64,000 nucleotides of DNA from DATJOJ01 sp035507035 (GTDB taxonomy: Bacteria; Acidobacteriota; Terriglobia; Terriglobales; Acidobacteriaceae), in NCBI GenBank assembly GCA_035507035.1, contig DATJOJ010000061.1, forward strand, positions 62,001-126,000, read 5' to 3'. The notes under the pieces are model-generated. The model worked only from the letters and a program-made list of their open reading frames with translations, was not told where the DNA came from and ran no database searches. The stretch's first letter is position 1. Each line of letters opens with the position of its first letter. A program made the position numbers and the translations under genes. Shown in pieces: positions 24,020-32,076 of this stretch.

Positions 24020-25198
24020 TCAGCCTTTTGCAACTTCCAGAGCTTCAGGAACCTGTTCTTCATATTGGCCGCGATAACGGAAGCCCTGCGAGCGCTTCTC
24101 GACGGGTTCGGCGGTTTTGATGGTTTTCTCCAGCCACTTCAGGTAAGCGTCGTGATTTTTGCGATACTTGGCGAACTGGCTGTCGTTGTCGGTGAACTCA
24201 GATTCATTCACCATGGTGATGCAATCTTTCACCGGGCAAACCGCTTCGCAGATGCCGCAACCGCAGCAGGCTTCGAGGTTCGCGTCATAGGTGCCTTCGG
24301 AAGTCACGTCGAAGGAAGCATCTGGGCAATTCAGCCAGCACAGCGTGCACTTAGTGCAGGTGGAGAAGTTCACCACCGGTCGCAGAGTGCGAGTCGAGTA
24401 CTTTTTGAAGAGCTCATTGCGCACGGGACGGAAGCCGCCCTTTTCCTTGCTGACAGGGTCGGGATATGGACCACCTTGCGGTTGCCCTTTGATCGAAACG
24501 CCCAGCCGCATGTCTTCCCACTTGGGCAGGTCGTATTTGAAGAGATCTTCCGGATTGCCCTGTCCCGGTTTCACATCGATTGCGGTGAAACGATCGAACG
24601 CATTCTTTGCCGAGGTCAGCTTCAGGGAATTCTTCAGCTTTTCGTTGATGAACTTCTCAAGTGACTTGAAGCTGAACAGTTGAGGGAGAGCTTTGACGAT
24701 TGCGCCGAGCACGCGAACGTCGGTGTGATCATCTTTGTAGACCCACATGCCGGAGAAGCTGGTGATGCCTTTCAGCACTGCCAGTTTGTAAGGATCCTCG
24801 CGGCGATGGATTGTCTTGAGCAGCGCGGGCGCGTCTTGCTGCGAGACAACAATCAACGTTGCGCCAGGTTTCAGCGCGTGATGCGCGGGCTGAAGACCGT
24901 ACCAGGCCCAGGATTCCGCGCCTTTGCAAAGGGTGTCGTCGAGAACCACGGTGAGATCGACTTGCTTGGGTTCGTATTGCGCCATGCCGGCTTCTAGGGT
25001 CTGCTCGTCGCCGGCAACAATTGCGAAACTTTTTGCCGGAATGCCGTTGCGCTCGGGAGCATCGCCGTACCGGCCGAACGAGATGCCGAGTTTTCCTTCG
25101 TTATGCGCGGCGAGAACGATGTCGCGCGTGATATTTTTCGCCAGAGTCTTTTGAAAGACCCCACGGTAGATGACTTCAACCGCGAATAACTGGCCCAT
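24020..25198 (-). CDS. Oxalate oxidoreductase gamma-delta fusion subunit, copy 2
   Basis: 392 residues with gamma domain (FQKTLAKNITRDIVLAAH, GRYGDAPERNG) followed by a two-cluster ferredoxin: CTKCTLCWLNC and CGCGICEAVC. Length, fusion point and cysteine spacing match copy 1. The linker between gamma and ferredoxin differs most between the two copies and is rich in Lys here. GGAGGTTGCC precedes the ATG. It is the first gene of block 2; a 256-base leader containing several TGGTC/GACCA half-sites and a long GC palindrome lies upstream, where copy 1 has the GntR gene instead. Confidence 0.88.
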   Translation of the reverse strand: MGQLFAVEVIYRGVFQKTLAKNITRDIVLAAHNEGKLGISFGRYGDAPERNGIPAKSFAIVAGDEQTLEAGMAQYEPKQVDLTVVLDDTLCKGAESWAWYGLQPAHHALKPGATLIVVSQQDAPALLKTIHRREDPYKLAVLKGITSFSGMWVYKDDHTDVRVLGAIVKALPQLFSFKSLEKFINEKLKNSLKLTSAKNAFDRFTAIDVKPGQGNPEDLFKYDLPKWEDMRLGVSIKGQPQGGPYPDPVSKEKGGFRPVRNELFKKYSTRTLRPVVNFSTCTKCTLCWLNCPDASFDVTSEGTYDANLEACCGCGICEAVCPVKDCITMVNESEFTDNDSQFAKYRKNHDAYLKWLEKTIKTAEPVEKRSQGFRYRGQYEEQVPEALEVAKG

Positions 25199-25270
25199 GT
25201 GGCAACCTCCGTTTTCTTGAAACTTTTCGTTACGGCCCTTTGCAAGTGCGCAGTTTTAGTCCGGCGCGTG

Positions 25271-25293
25271 CAAGGCGCGCGCCGGCGCGCTTG
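25271..25293. repeat. GC-rich near-perfect palindrome in the leader of block 2
   Basis: A 23-base near-palindrome (CAAGGCGCGC...GCGCGCTTG) lies 73-95 bases upstream of the gamma-delta start. In RNA it would form a very stable hairpin. It has no T tract, so it is not an obvious terminator. Confidence 0.5.
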
Positions 25294-25298
25294 ATAAT

Positions 25299-25369
25299 GA
25301 CCAAGCCAGGCCAACGTATGGGCAGTAGTGGTCTGCGTGCCACAAGGCGCTGGTCCGTTGACCAGACCA
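25299..25369. promoter_or_regulatory. Cluster of TGGTC/GACCA half-sites upstream of OOR block 2
   Basis: Five copies of the half-site occur in 71 bases: GACCA 25299-25303, TGGTC 25329-25333, TGGTC 25351-25355, GACCA 25360-25364 and GACCA 25365-25369. The middle ones form a perfect palindrome CTGGTC-CGTT-GACCAG (25350-25365). The same half-site makes up the palindrome in front of the GntR gene (8243-8263), suggesting a shared regulator. Confidence 0.55.
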
Positions 25370-25454
25370 TTAAAAGCCGAGGCAAGTACTTGCGCAGTGA
25401 TGGCGCGCACAGATGAGAGTGAGGTGCGACCGAAGGCTTTGGATTCTGAGCTGG

Positions 25455-26375
25455 TTAAATGTGAATCCAACCCAAACAAATGAGCGTGAGCGAACCGATG
25501 CCCACGATCATCCAAAGAGCGAGTCCCTGCAGCAGTGGACGGAATCCGACGCTCTGCAGGGTTTGCTTGTTGAGGCCGGTTCCGATTAGAAATAGCGTCG
25601 CCGTGAGTCCGATTTTGCCGAGGTGATTCAGCGCCATGAAAGCGCTACCGAACACCGGTAGAAGCGTGTTCAGCACGGTAGCGAAACAGAAAAACAAGAT
25701 AAACCAGGGCCAATGGATGCGGGCTTTCGATTTCAGGGTGAGAGCAGTAACGAAAGATAACGGAACGATCCAGAGCGCGCGAGCTAGTTTGATTGTGGTC
25801 GCAATCGCCAATGCCGAAGAACCGTACTTAGCGGCCGCGCCCACCACGGAACTGGTATCGTGAATGGCCAGCGCTGACCAGAGGCCGAACTGCGCCTGGC
25901 TGAGGTGCAACAGATATCCGATCGCGGGGAAAAGAAACAGCGCGACAGAATTAAGAATGAACACCGTTCCGAGCGCGACCGCCATTTCTTCTTCGTTGGC
26001 TTCCGCAATGGGGCCGACCGCCGCGATGGCGCTTCCACCGCAAATTGCGGTGCCCGCGCTGATGAGAAACGCAGCTTTTGTCCCGACGCTGATGAGATAG
26101 CCGAGTCCAAGTCCAAGCAACATGGCAACGGTGATGCTAGCCGCCGTGTAGACAAACCCAGAGCGCCCGGCGTGAACCACTTCATGCAGATTCATGCCAA
26201 AGCCCAGAGCTACAACTGACGCTTGCAGTAAGAATTTCGAAAGGCGCTTGCTCTCGACATGAAAGGGATGAGGCAAAGTGAAGCCATAAATAAGTCCTCC
26301 CAAGAGTGCGAAGGGTGGAGAGATCAAGCCGCTGGCGCAGAGAATCAATGCCACAAAAAATATGTTTTTGCTCAT
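25455..26375 (-). CDS. YeiH-family (UPF0324) membrane transporter
   Basis: 306 residues with about ten hydrophobic segments. The family marks are clear: VVALGFGMNLHEV, AFLISAGTAICGGSAIAAVGPI, and the ALAIHDTSSVVGAAAKYG stretch. YeiH proteins are annotated as putative sulfate exporters, based mainly on family context in taurine/sulfite users; direct transport data are thin. A LysR regulator gene lies 68 bases upstream in the same direction, a pairing often seen for this family (YeiE/YeiH in enterobacteria). It is followed by oxalate block 2, but the long regulatory gap between them argues for separate units. Confidence 0.85.
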   Translation of the reverse strand: MSKNIFFVALILCASGLISPPFALLGGLIYGFTLPHPFHVESKRLSKFLLQASVVALGFGMNLHEVVHAGRSGFVYTAASITVAMLLGLGLGYLISVGTKAAFLISAGTAICGGSAIAAVGPIAEANEEEMAVALGTVFILNSVALFLFPAIGYLLHLSQAQFGLWSALAIHDTSSVVGAAAKYGSSALAIATTIKLARALWIVPLSFVTALTLKSKARIHWPWFILFFCFATVLNTLLPVFGSAFMALNHLGKIGLTATLFLIGTGLNKQTLQSVGFRPLLQGLALWMIVGIGSLTLICLGWIHI

Positions 26376-26443
26376 TCTGCGCAGTGTGGCGGAGGGACAG
26401 GGCCGGCGTCCAAGCAGTAATTGTCATTAGAGATTAATTCCGC

Positions 26444-27385
26444 TTATCGGGTGGAAACGCTTGCTGGGTGAGGCTTTCCGAGATCCGCGAGCAAGTGTGC
26501 GCGTTCCAGAGTGAAGGCGCGCAGCGCGCCGGCCGGCCCTATCAGCTGGGGTCCGGTGCGGGAAACCAGCGTGAAGTGACGCGTAATGCGCAGGGCGCTG
26601 ACCTCGACTATTCTCAGCGTGCCTAATTCCAACTCTTTCAAGATTGCCCAGCGGGAAACGATTCCGACGCCGAGACCGGCTTCGACGGCAGACTTGATGG
26701 CTTCGGTGGAATCGAGGTCGATCACTTTCTCGAACAACTTCAGTTTGAAGCCGGCGCGTTCGAGTGCGGTCTCAACCACGTAGCGGGAGCCGGACCCTTG
26801 TTCACGCATAAGCAAGTTAAGCGCGAGGAATTGGGTGCGCGACAAATGATCGGCCTCGAAATTTCGCGCGCCAATCACAACCAGTTCGTCTTGCATGAAA
26901 GGTTCCGTGTGTACCCCGCGCTGGCGCGCCGGACCCTCGATAAGGCCGACCTCGACTTTGTTATCAAGCAAGAGGTGCACAATTTCCTCGGTGTTGCCAC
27001 TATGCAGGGAGAACTGTACGCGAGGATGCTGATCGAGAAAGGCAACAAGCAGCCGGGGAAGCACATATTGCGCGATGGTTGTGGAGACGCCAAGCGACAA
27101 TTCGCCGGAGATCTTGCCGTCGTGGGTGCCGAGTTCACGTTCGGCTTCGGCGGCAAGCGCCGCGAGTTTGTTGGCGTAGTCGAGAAGGGTCATGCCTTGT
27201 TGGGTTAGGGAGATGCGGCTGGCAGAGCGGTCGAAAAGGCGAGCGCCAAGTTCGTTCTCGAGGGCCTTGATCTGTAACGTTACCGCAGGCTGGGTCAAGA
27301 AAAGATGTTCGGCAGCCTTGCGAAAATTAAGATGTTGGGCGACGGCACGAAACACTTTAAGCCGAAAATTCTCCAACTGTGCCAT
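26444..27385 (-). CDS. LysR-family transcriptional regulator
   Basis: 313 residues from ATG 27385 (MAQLENFRLKVFRAVAQ, the usual LysR opening; an ATG five codons upstream is also in frame). The winged helix occupies residues 4-62 (NFRKAAEHLFLTQPAVTLQIKALENELGARLFDR), followed by a two-lobe LysR substrate domain (LSLGVSTTIAQYVLPRLL, EVGLIEGPA, VEAGLGVGIVSRWA). The sequence resembles the CbbR/YeiE branch. It likely controls the adjacent YeiH-family gene, and could respond to an inorganic or small organic anion. No binding site was identified. Confidence 0.85.
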   Translation of the reverse strand: MAQLENFRLKVFRAVAQHLNFRKAAEHLFLTQPAVTLQIKALENELGARLFDRSASRISLTQQGMTLLDYANKLAALAAEAERELGTHDGKISGELSLGVSTTIAQYVLPRLLVAFLDQHPRVQFSLHSGNTEEIVHLLLDNKVEVGLIEGPARQRGVHTEPFMQDELVVIGARNFEADHLSRTQFLALNLLMREQGSGSRYVVETALERAGFKLKLFEKVIDLDSTEAIKSAVEAGLGVGIVSRWAILKELELGTLRIVEVSALRITRHFTLVSRTGPQLIGPAGALRAFTLERAHLLADLGKPHPASVSTR

Positions 27386-27475
27386 GGCATGATTATGCAC
27401 AGAAATGTGCGAAGTGCACGTCGAGGCCGGGAAAAGTTATTACCTGCCGAATTTCAGTCAGTTCGTACATCCGGG

Positions 27476-28816
27476 TTATTCTTCCGGAGGTTGCTGCAAA
27501 ACCGACGCGGCGTTTAGCCCGCTGGCGATTTCCGGAAGAATTCCCATCTGGACGTAAATTGGGTGAACCAGTTTGCGCAGGGCTGGTAACTGCGAGGCGA
27601 AAATCAACGCGCCTGCGATGCAGATCGCTCCACCCGCCATCAGCGTATACGGCGCGCCGATGCGAGCCGCGACGGCGCCAGCGATCAAACTGCCAAATGG
27701 AGCGACGCCCTGAAACGAGATCGCGTAAAAACTCATTACACGGCCTCGTTTCTCATCCTCCGCAATGGTTTGAAGGACAGTATTGCTTGAGGCCATCTGC
27801 TGCATGAAGCAGAAGCCGGTCACGATTAGTAATAGCAGCGACAGCCAAAGCTGATGCGACGCGGAGAAAGCGATGAGCGATGCGCCAAAGCCGGCCGCAG
27901 TAATGGCGAGCAGGCGGCCAAGGCCGAGTACGGTGCGTCGCGCCGCGAGAGTCACGGCGCCAATCAGCGCGCCAACACCGACTGCGCCCATCAGAAAACC
28001 GAACGTATGCGCACCGCCACGCAGGATGCTGCCGGCGAAAATCGGCATCAAGGCCGTGTAAGGCATGCCGACCAGGCTCACCAGCGAAAGTAGCAACAGG
28101 ATCGACCAAATCGGCTGAAAGCCGCGGACATAATCCCAGCCTTCGCGCAATTCGGAGAGCACGCTGGCATGGGGTTTCGGTTTCCACGGCACGAGCGACA
28201 TGGCGAGCAGGGAAGCGATCACCGCCATGTAGCTGATTCCATCGAGCAGGAAGCAGTAGCCTTCCCCGACGGCGGCAATCAACAGGCCGGCGACGGAAGG
28301 ACCGATGAGGCGCGCGGCATTCACCAATGACGAATTCAGCGCGATCGCATTCGGCAGGTCTTCGCGGGTCTCCACCATCTCAAAGACGAAGGCCTGCCGC
28401 GCTGGCATGTCAAAAGCGTTGACTGCGCCTTGAAAGAGATTTAATAAGATGATGTGCACAACGGTGATTACGCCGGTGAGAGCTAAGCCAGCGAGCGCGA
28501 AGGATTGGAACATCGATAAGATTTGCGTGACGAGTAAAACGCGATGCCGGTTCAGGCGATCGACCCAGACGCCGGCAATGGGGCCGAGGAAGAGAATCGG
28601 GATCTGGCTGGAGAAGCTGACCAGGCCAAGCAGGAAAGCGGAATGAGTCAGCCGATAGACCAGCCAGCCCGTGGCTACGCGGGTCATCCAGGTGCCGATG
28701 AGCGAAATGCCCTGGCCACCGTAGAAGAGGCGGTAATTGCGGTGCTGCAGCGCCCGCGCAATCCGCCGGAAATTCATTCCTCTTCCTGGGCGCCGACTTG
28801 TCGTTTGGTCTGGCAC
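27476..28816 (-). CDS. MFS transporter of the EntS/MFS_3 type
   Basis: 446 residues with twelve hydrophobic helices. The segment FYGGQGISLIGTWMTRVATGWLVYRLT near the N-terminus, GPIAGVWVDRLNRHRVLL (motif A) after helix 2, and FDMPARQAFVFEMV before helix 5 are typical of MFS_3 proteins, a group that includes enterobactin exporter EntS and many macrolide or metabolite effluxers. No siderophore or antibiotic biosynthesis gene is close. The first 14 residues are a polar, Arg-rich head; Met14 could be the start instead. Substrate unknown. Confidence 0.8.
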   Translation of the reverse strand: MPDQTTSRRPGRGMNFRRIARALQHRNYRLFYGGQGISLIGTWMTRVATGWLVYRLTHSAFLLGLVSFSSQIPILFLGPIAGVWVDRLNRHRVLLVTQILSMFQSFALAGLALTGVITVVHIILLNLFQGAVNAFDMPARQAFVFEMVETREDLPNAIALNSSLVNAARLIGPSVAGLLIAAVGEGYCFLLDGISYMAVIASLLAMSLVPWKPKPHASVLSELREGWDYVRGFQPIWSILLLLSLVSLVGMPYTALMPIFAGSILRGGAHTFGFLMGAVGVGALIGAVTLAARRTVLGLGRLLAITAAGFGASLIAFSASHQLWLSLLLLIVTGFCFMQQMASSNTVLQTIAEDEKRGRVMSFYAISFQGVAPFGSLIAGAVAARIGAPYTLMAGGAICIAGALIFASQLPALRKLVHPIYVQMGILPEIASGLNAASVLQQPPEE

Positions 28817-28928
28817 TATCTACATCAGTTTAATGGCTGGGGAGTTGGAACTCAGGGAGTCGGATGAAGGGCGTGCTGCGCTGAATCTAACCGATGATTA
28901 CATCGTGAATCACTGGGCAAGAAGGCCA

Positions 28929-28952
28929 TGGCGCCCACTCTCGCGGGCGCCA
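28929..28952 (-). terminator. GC hairpin after secreted propeller gene
   Basis: TGGCGCCC (28929-28936) and GGGCGCCA (28945-28952) form a perfect 8-bp stem with an 8-base loop, 25 bases past the stop of the propeller gene at 28978. The T-rich run (CTTTATTAG) is on the plus-strand side, so it may work better for plus-strand read-through. Confidence 0.55.
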
Positions 28953-28977
28953 CTTTATTAGTATTAGTAATTGGTCC

Positions 28978-30192
28978 TTACCGCGAATACGACGTAATCG
29001 ACTGCAGCGCGTTTCCGTTGGCATCGGCGAACGGAGAGTGCGGAGCCTCGGTTACACACCCGGTCTTCGAGTTCACGCCGAGCAGCGCGATGTAGGAATT
29101 CTGCGAGCCGGACAGAAAACCTTCGGAGATATAAATTCCTCCGCCCGATCCGCTATTGGCAACAACCGCCGACTGGGAAGCGTAGCTCCACTCCGTGTTA
29201 TAACCCTTCAGATCGAGCAGGCAGTTATTCGGATAGGTAATGACTCCGGTGGTGGAATCGAAGGCCACGGTGGTTTCTTGCCCGCTGCCCGTGTCTACGG
29301 AGTAGATAAATTGGTTATTGGGACTAAGCGAGATGCCGTTCGTCTGCAATCCTTCTCCTAGACTGCCGGTTCCTCCATACGTCGTCGTCGGCGCCAGTAC
29401 CCCGTTCGAGCCGATACCGGCCACATCGAATTGCGTCGTATTGAACGGCGAGAAGTCACCGAAAATTGCCCACTTTCCGTTGGAAGAGATAGCAACGCTT
29501 CCGGCGTATGCACCTTGGCCAACGCCGCGTCCGGCGATCAGTTCCTGGCTCACGAGCGCGATGCTGCCACCGCCAATGGCGTACGATCCGACCGAGCCGT
29601 CCCCGTAGGCCACCACCAGATATTTTCCATTCGGTGTGACGGCCATGCCGTCAATGATTCCATCCCCGAGCCCATAGGTGTCCGGGTACGAGCTCGCATA
29701 AGCCAGCGTGCAGCCCGGAGTAATCTGCCAGACGTCAATGTCGGGTGAAATAGTCGAGCCGTTGCCGGTGTTATTGGCATAGAGATATCCGTTCGATACC
29801 GTGATCCCGATTCCGAAGTACTGGCCCGAGCCACCACTGGGCGACGAATAGGTATTAACGAGTTGCAAGTAGGGCTTGGCATCGATCACCTTCATGGCGG
29901 ATATATTGCTCGAGTAACCGTTGCCCACAAAGACGCAGGTGTTCTTGCCATCCTGCGCAATCGATTGAGTGACGGAAGAAAAACGACCGCCGCCGAGACC
30001 CTCCCCACCGGTTTCGACCGCGGTCACGTTAATCAACGAAGCGCCGGAAACCTCAAAAACGGAAACTGTATTGGTCGGATAGCCGTCGTTGTTGCCGACG
30101 ACATAATCCTGTGCCGCCGAGTTACTTGTGATGACAAGCAGGGAGAGACTGAGCAAGGTTGCCGCTAACATGGTGTTGCAAAAGCGAATCAT
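28978..30192 (-). CDS. Secreted beta-propeller protein, paralogue A
   Basis: 404 residues: signal peptide ending NSAAQ (about residue 28), then repeated propeller blades with the phrase YVVGNNDGYPTNTVSVFEVSG at the start and blades such as MAVTPNGKYLVVAYGDGSVGSYAIGGG, VAISSNGKWAIFGDFSPFNTTQFDV, GISLSPNNQFIYSVDTGSGQETTVAFDSTTG. It resembles the 6-phosphogluconolactonase/YVTN fold, but no lactonase residues are assured. It ends APHSPFADANGNALQSITSYS, almost as in paralogue B at 30770. The two genes diverge around tRNA-Leu. Probably an exported, surface-exposed protein; function unknown. Confidence 0.7.
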   Translation of the reverse strand: MIRFCNTMLAATLLSLSLLVITSNSAAQDYVVGNNDGYPTNTVSVFEVSGASLINVTAVETGGEGLGGGRFSSVTQSIAQDGKNTCVFVGNGYSSNISAMKVIDAKPYLQLVNTYSSPSGGSGQYFGIGITVSNGYLYANNTGNGSTISPDIDVWQITPGCTLAYASSYPDTYGLGDGIIDGMAVTPNGKYLVVAYGDGSVGSYAIGGGSIALVSQELIAGRGVGQGAYAGSVAISSNGKWAIFGDFSPFNTTQFDVAGIGSNGVLAPTTTYGGTGSLGEGLQTNGISLSPNNQFIYSVDTGSGQETTVAFDSTTGVITYPNNCLLDLKGYNTEWSYASQSAVVANSGSGGGIYISEGFLSGSQNSYIALLGVNSKTGCVTEAPHSPFADANGNALQSITSYSR

Positions 30193-30364
30193 TCCGTTCT
30201 GTCCTTTCTAGACTGAAGAGGCTGGGATTGGTATGAAGTTCACTGCTGTGACAGACATGCTAGCAACAGTGGCGGGGAAGTTTATAGAGACTTTTGGCCT
30301 TGTGGAGGAAACGGAGCGTTGTGAAAGCCGAACAGTTGTGCGAACGATCGAGTGAGCCCGAATG

Positions 30365-30453
30365 TGGTGCCCGGGACCGGAATTGAACCGGTACGTCCCT
30401 TTCGGAACTCGGGATTTTAAGTCCCGTGCGTCTGCCAGTTTCGCCACCCGGGC
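30365..30453 (-). tRNA. tRNA-Leu (anticodon UAA)
   Basis: An 89-base class II tRNA with encoded CCA. On the minus strand the acceptor GCCCGGG (5' end at 30453) pairs with CCCGGGC, then discriminator A and CCA. The D arm is GGCGAAACTGGCAGAC; the anticodon stem-loop is GGGA-CTTAAAA-TCCC giving UAA; a long variable arm follows (GAGTTCCGAAAGGGACGT); the T arm is CCGGTTCAATTCCGG. All are standard for leucine tRNA. Confidence 0.96.
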
Positions 30454-30769
30454 GTCAGGCGTCGATTTGATTGTAAACAATTCGCGGAGGGGGTCGACAT
30501 GATGGCGCATTTTCAATGTGAGCCCACGAATACGCTCGTCGAATTCTTCTTCTGCTCTTCCAACGGGCTCTGGGGCACCCGCCCGGGAAAAATGGGCCGA
30601 AAGTCTCTTTTTTCTGGAGTCTTTCTGATGCTAGGATGCCTGCCAATCGAGTGAGGCCAATTCTAAGTCATAAGCGGGAAATCATGTCTTGTCTTGGTCG
30701 CTTGGGTGGTCCCAGTAGTCAGCCGTCCATTCACACGATGCAGTTAAATCCGGAGGGTGAAGGAAAATT
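30454..30769. other. Intergenic stretch between tRNA-Leu and propeller B
   Basis: About 316 bases without a credible gene. The last 30 bases hold a strong ribosome-binding region (CCGGAGGGTGAAGG) for the gene at 30770. A poly-T stretch (TCTCTTTTTTC, about 30603-30613) is present, but no clear stem precedes it. I did not find a convincing promoter. Confidence 0.45.
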
Positions 30770-31993
30770 ATGACGTGCATTTCGAGAACACTGGCAGCGG
30801 TAACACTAATCGGCTTACTTGTCGCGGTTGGTGCAGGCAGCGCGTTTGCGGCTACTCATTATTATGTAGTCGGCAACAATAATGCCTTTCCCACAAACAG
30901 TCTTTCCATCTACGAAGTTTCGGGCACTGCGCTCGTCAGTGTGAGCACGGTCAACACCGGAGGAGAAGGCGCCGGTGGAGGATACTTCGGCCAGGTGAGG
31001 CAATCAATCACTCGGGACGGGTCCAGCACTTGCGTGTTCGCGGGTGACGAGGATTCGGGCGACGTCGCTGCGTTAAAGGTCATTAGCAGTAAACCCTATC
31101 TTGCTCTGGTAAGCGATTATTTCTCTCCCGATGGCGATGCCGGCAGCTCTGACGGAATCGGAATCACGGTTTCCGGTAGTTATCTCTATGCGAATTACAC
31201 CGGCAATGGTGCTAACATCGCGCCCAGCATCGGCGTCTGGCAGATCGGCTCAGGATGCACACTGACCTTTGTGACGCACATAACGGGTACGACCGGACTT
31301 AACGGCGGGGAGATCGACGGAATGGCCGCGACCCCCAACGGAAAATATCTGGTCGTCGCCTACGGCGATGGCTCGGTGGGATCCTATGCGATTGGCGGCG
31401 GCAACATCTCCTTAATTAACCAGGAGACCATTTCAGGAAGCGGGGTGGGAGCTGGGGCCTCTGCGGGAAGCGTCGCGATCTCGTCCAATGGGCAGTGGGC
31501 GATTTTCGGCGATTTCTCGCTCTCCAACAATACTCAACTCGACGTGGCAAATATCGGCTCGAACGGAGCACTGGCGCCTACGACGACCTACGGTGGCACG
31601 GGCAGCCTTGGAGACGGGATCGACTCCAACGGCATTGCGCTCAGCCCGGACAACCGCTTCATCTACGTTGCCGATAGTTACTCCGGGCAGGAAACCACGG
31701 TTGCCTTCGACGCAACGACCGGAGTCATCACGTACCCCAACCCTTGTCTTACCAGCCTGCATGGATACAACACGAACTGGACGTATGTCTCGCAGGTAGC
31801 CACGGCAGCAAATTCCGGTTCAGGTGGGGGGCTGTATATGTCCGAAGGATTTCTCAGCACTGGATCGACGGACTCCTACATTGCATTGCTGCAGGTGGAC
31901 TCGACGACAGGCTGCGCGGTCGAGGCGCCCCACTCTCCGTTTATCGATCCCAACGGCGATGCCTTGGAGTCGATCACATCCTATTCTCACTGA
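30770..31993 (+). CDS. Secreted beta-propeller protein, paralogue B
   Basis: 407 residues with a signal peptide ending SAFAA (about residue 28). It repeats paralogue A (28978) blade by blade: YYVVGNNNAFPTNSLSIYEVSG, MAATPNGKYLVVAYGDGSVGSYAIGGGN, VAISSNGQWAIFGDFSLSNNTQLDVANIGSNG, IALSPDNRFIYVADSYSGQETTVAFDATTG, CLTSLHGYNTNWTY, and the ending CAVEAPHSPFIDPNGDALESITSYS. Lactonase-like propeller fold is likely; function unknown. The start is well supported by GGAGGGTGAAGG upstream. A strong terminator follows at 32013. Confidence 0.72.
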   Translation: MTCISRTLAAVTLIGLLVAVGAGSAFAATHYYVVGNNNAFPTNSLSIYEVSGTALVSVSTVNTGGEGAGGGYFGQVRQSITRDGSSTCVFAGDEDSGDVAALKVISSKPYLALVSDYFSPDGDAGSSDGIGITVSGSYLYANYTGNGANIAPSIGVWQIGSGCTLTFVTHITGTTGLNGGEIDGMAATPNGKYLVVAYGDGSVGSYAIGGGNISLINQETISGSGVGAGASAGSVAISSNGQWAIFGDFSLSNNTQLDVANIGSNGALAPTTTYGGTGSLGDGIDSNGIALSPDNRFIYVADSYSGQETTVAFDATTGVITYPNPCLTSLHGYNTNWTYVSQVATAANSGSGGGLYMSEGFLSTGSTDSYIALLQVDSTTGCAVEAPHSPFIDPNGDALESITSYSH

Positions 31994-32012
31994 GCTGGAT
32001 CGTCTCTAAGTT

Positions 32013-32043
32013 TGGGCGCGGCGTAAGCCGCGCCCATTTTGTT
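32013..32043 (+). terminator. Intrinsic terminator after propeller B
   Basis: TGGGCGCGGC (32013-32022), loop GTAA, GCCGCGCCCA (32027-32036), then TTTTGTT. It starts 19 bases after the stop at 31993 and stands between two converging genes. Confidence 0.9.
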
Positions 32044-32076
32044 AGCGAACTTCTGTTAGCCCGCATCCCCTTCGGC

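Noticed and set aside
3979..25198. Pyruvate or 2-oxoglutarate:ferredoxin oxidoreductase identity for the two enzyme clusters
   Set aside because: The alpha subunits have YPIRPYD in place of the ITPSS type motif and keep the R/D/F set of the oxalate enzyme; the neighbouring OxlT-type antiporters agree.
30208..30516. 102-codon minus-strand frame across the tRNA
   Set aside because: It runs through the tRNA-Leu gene, whose cloverleaf is complete.
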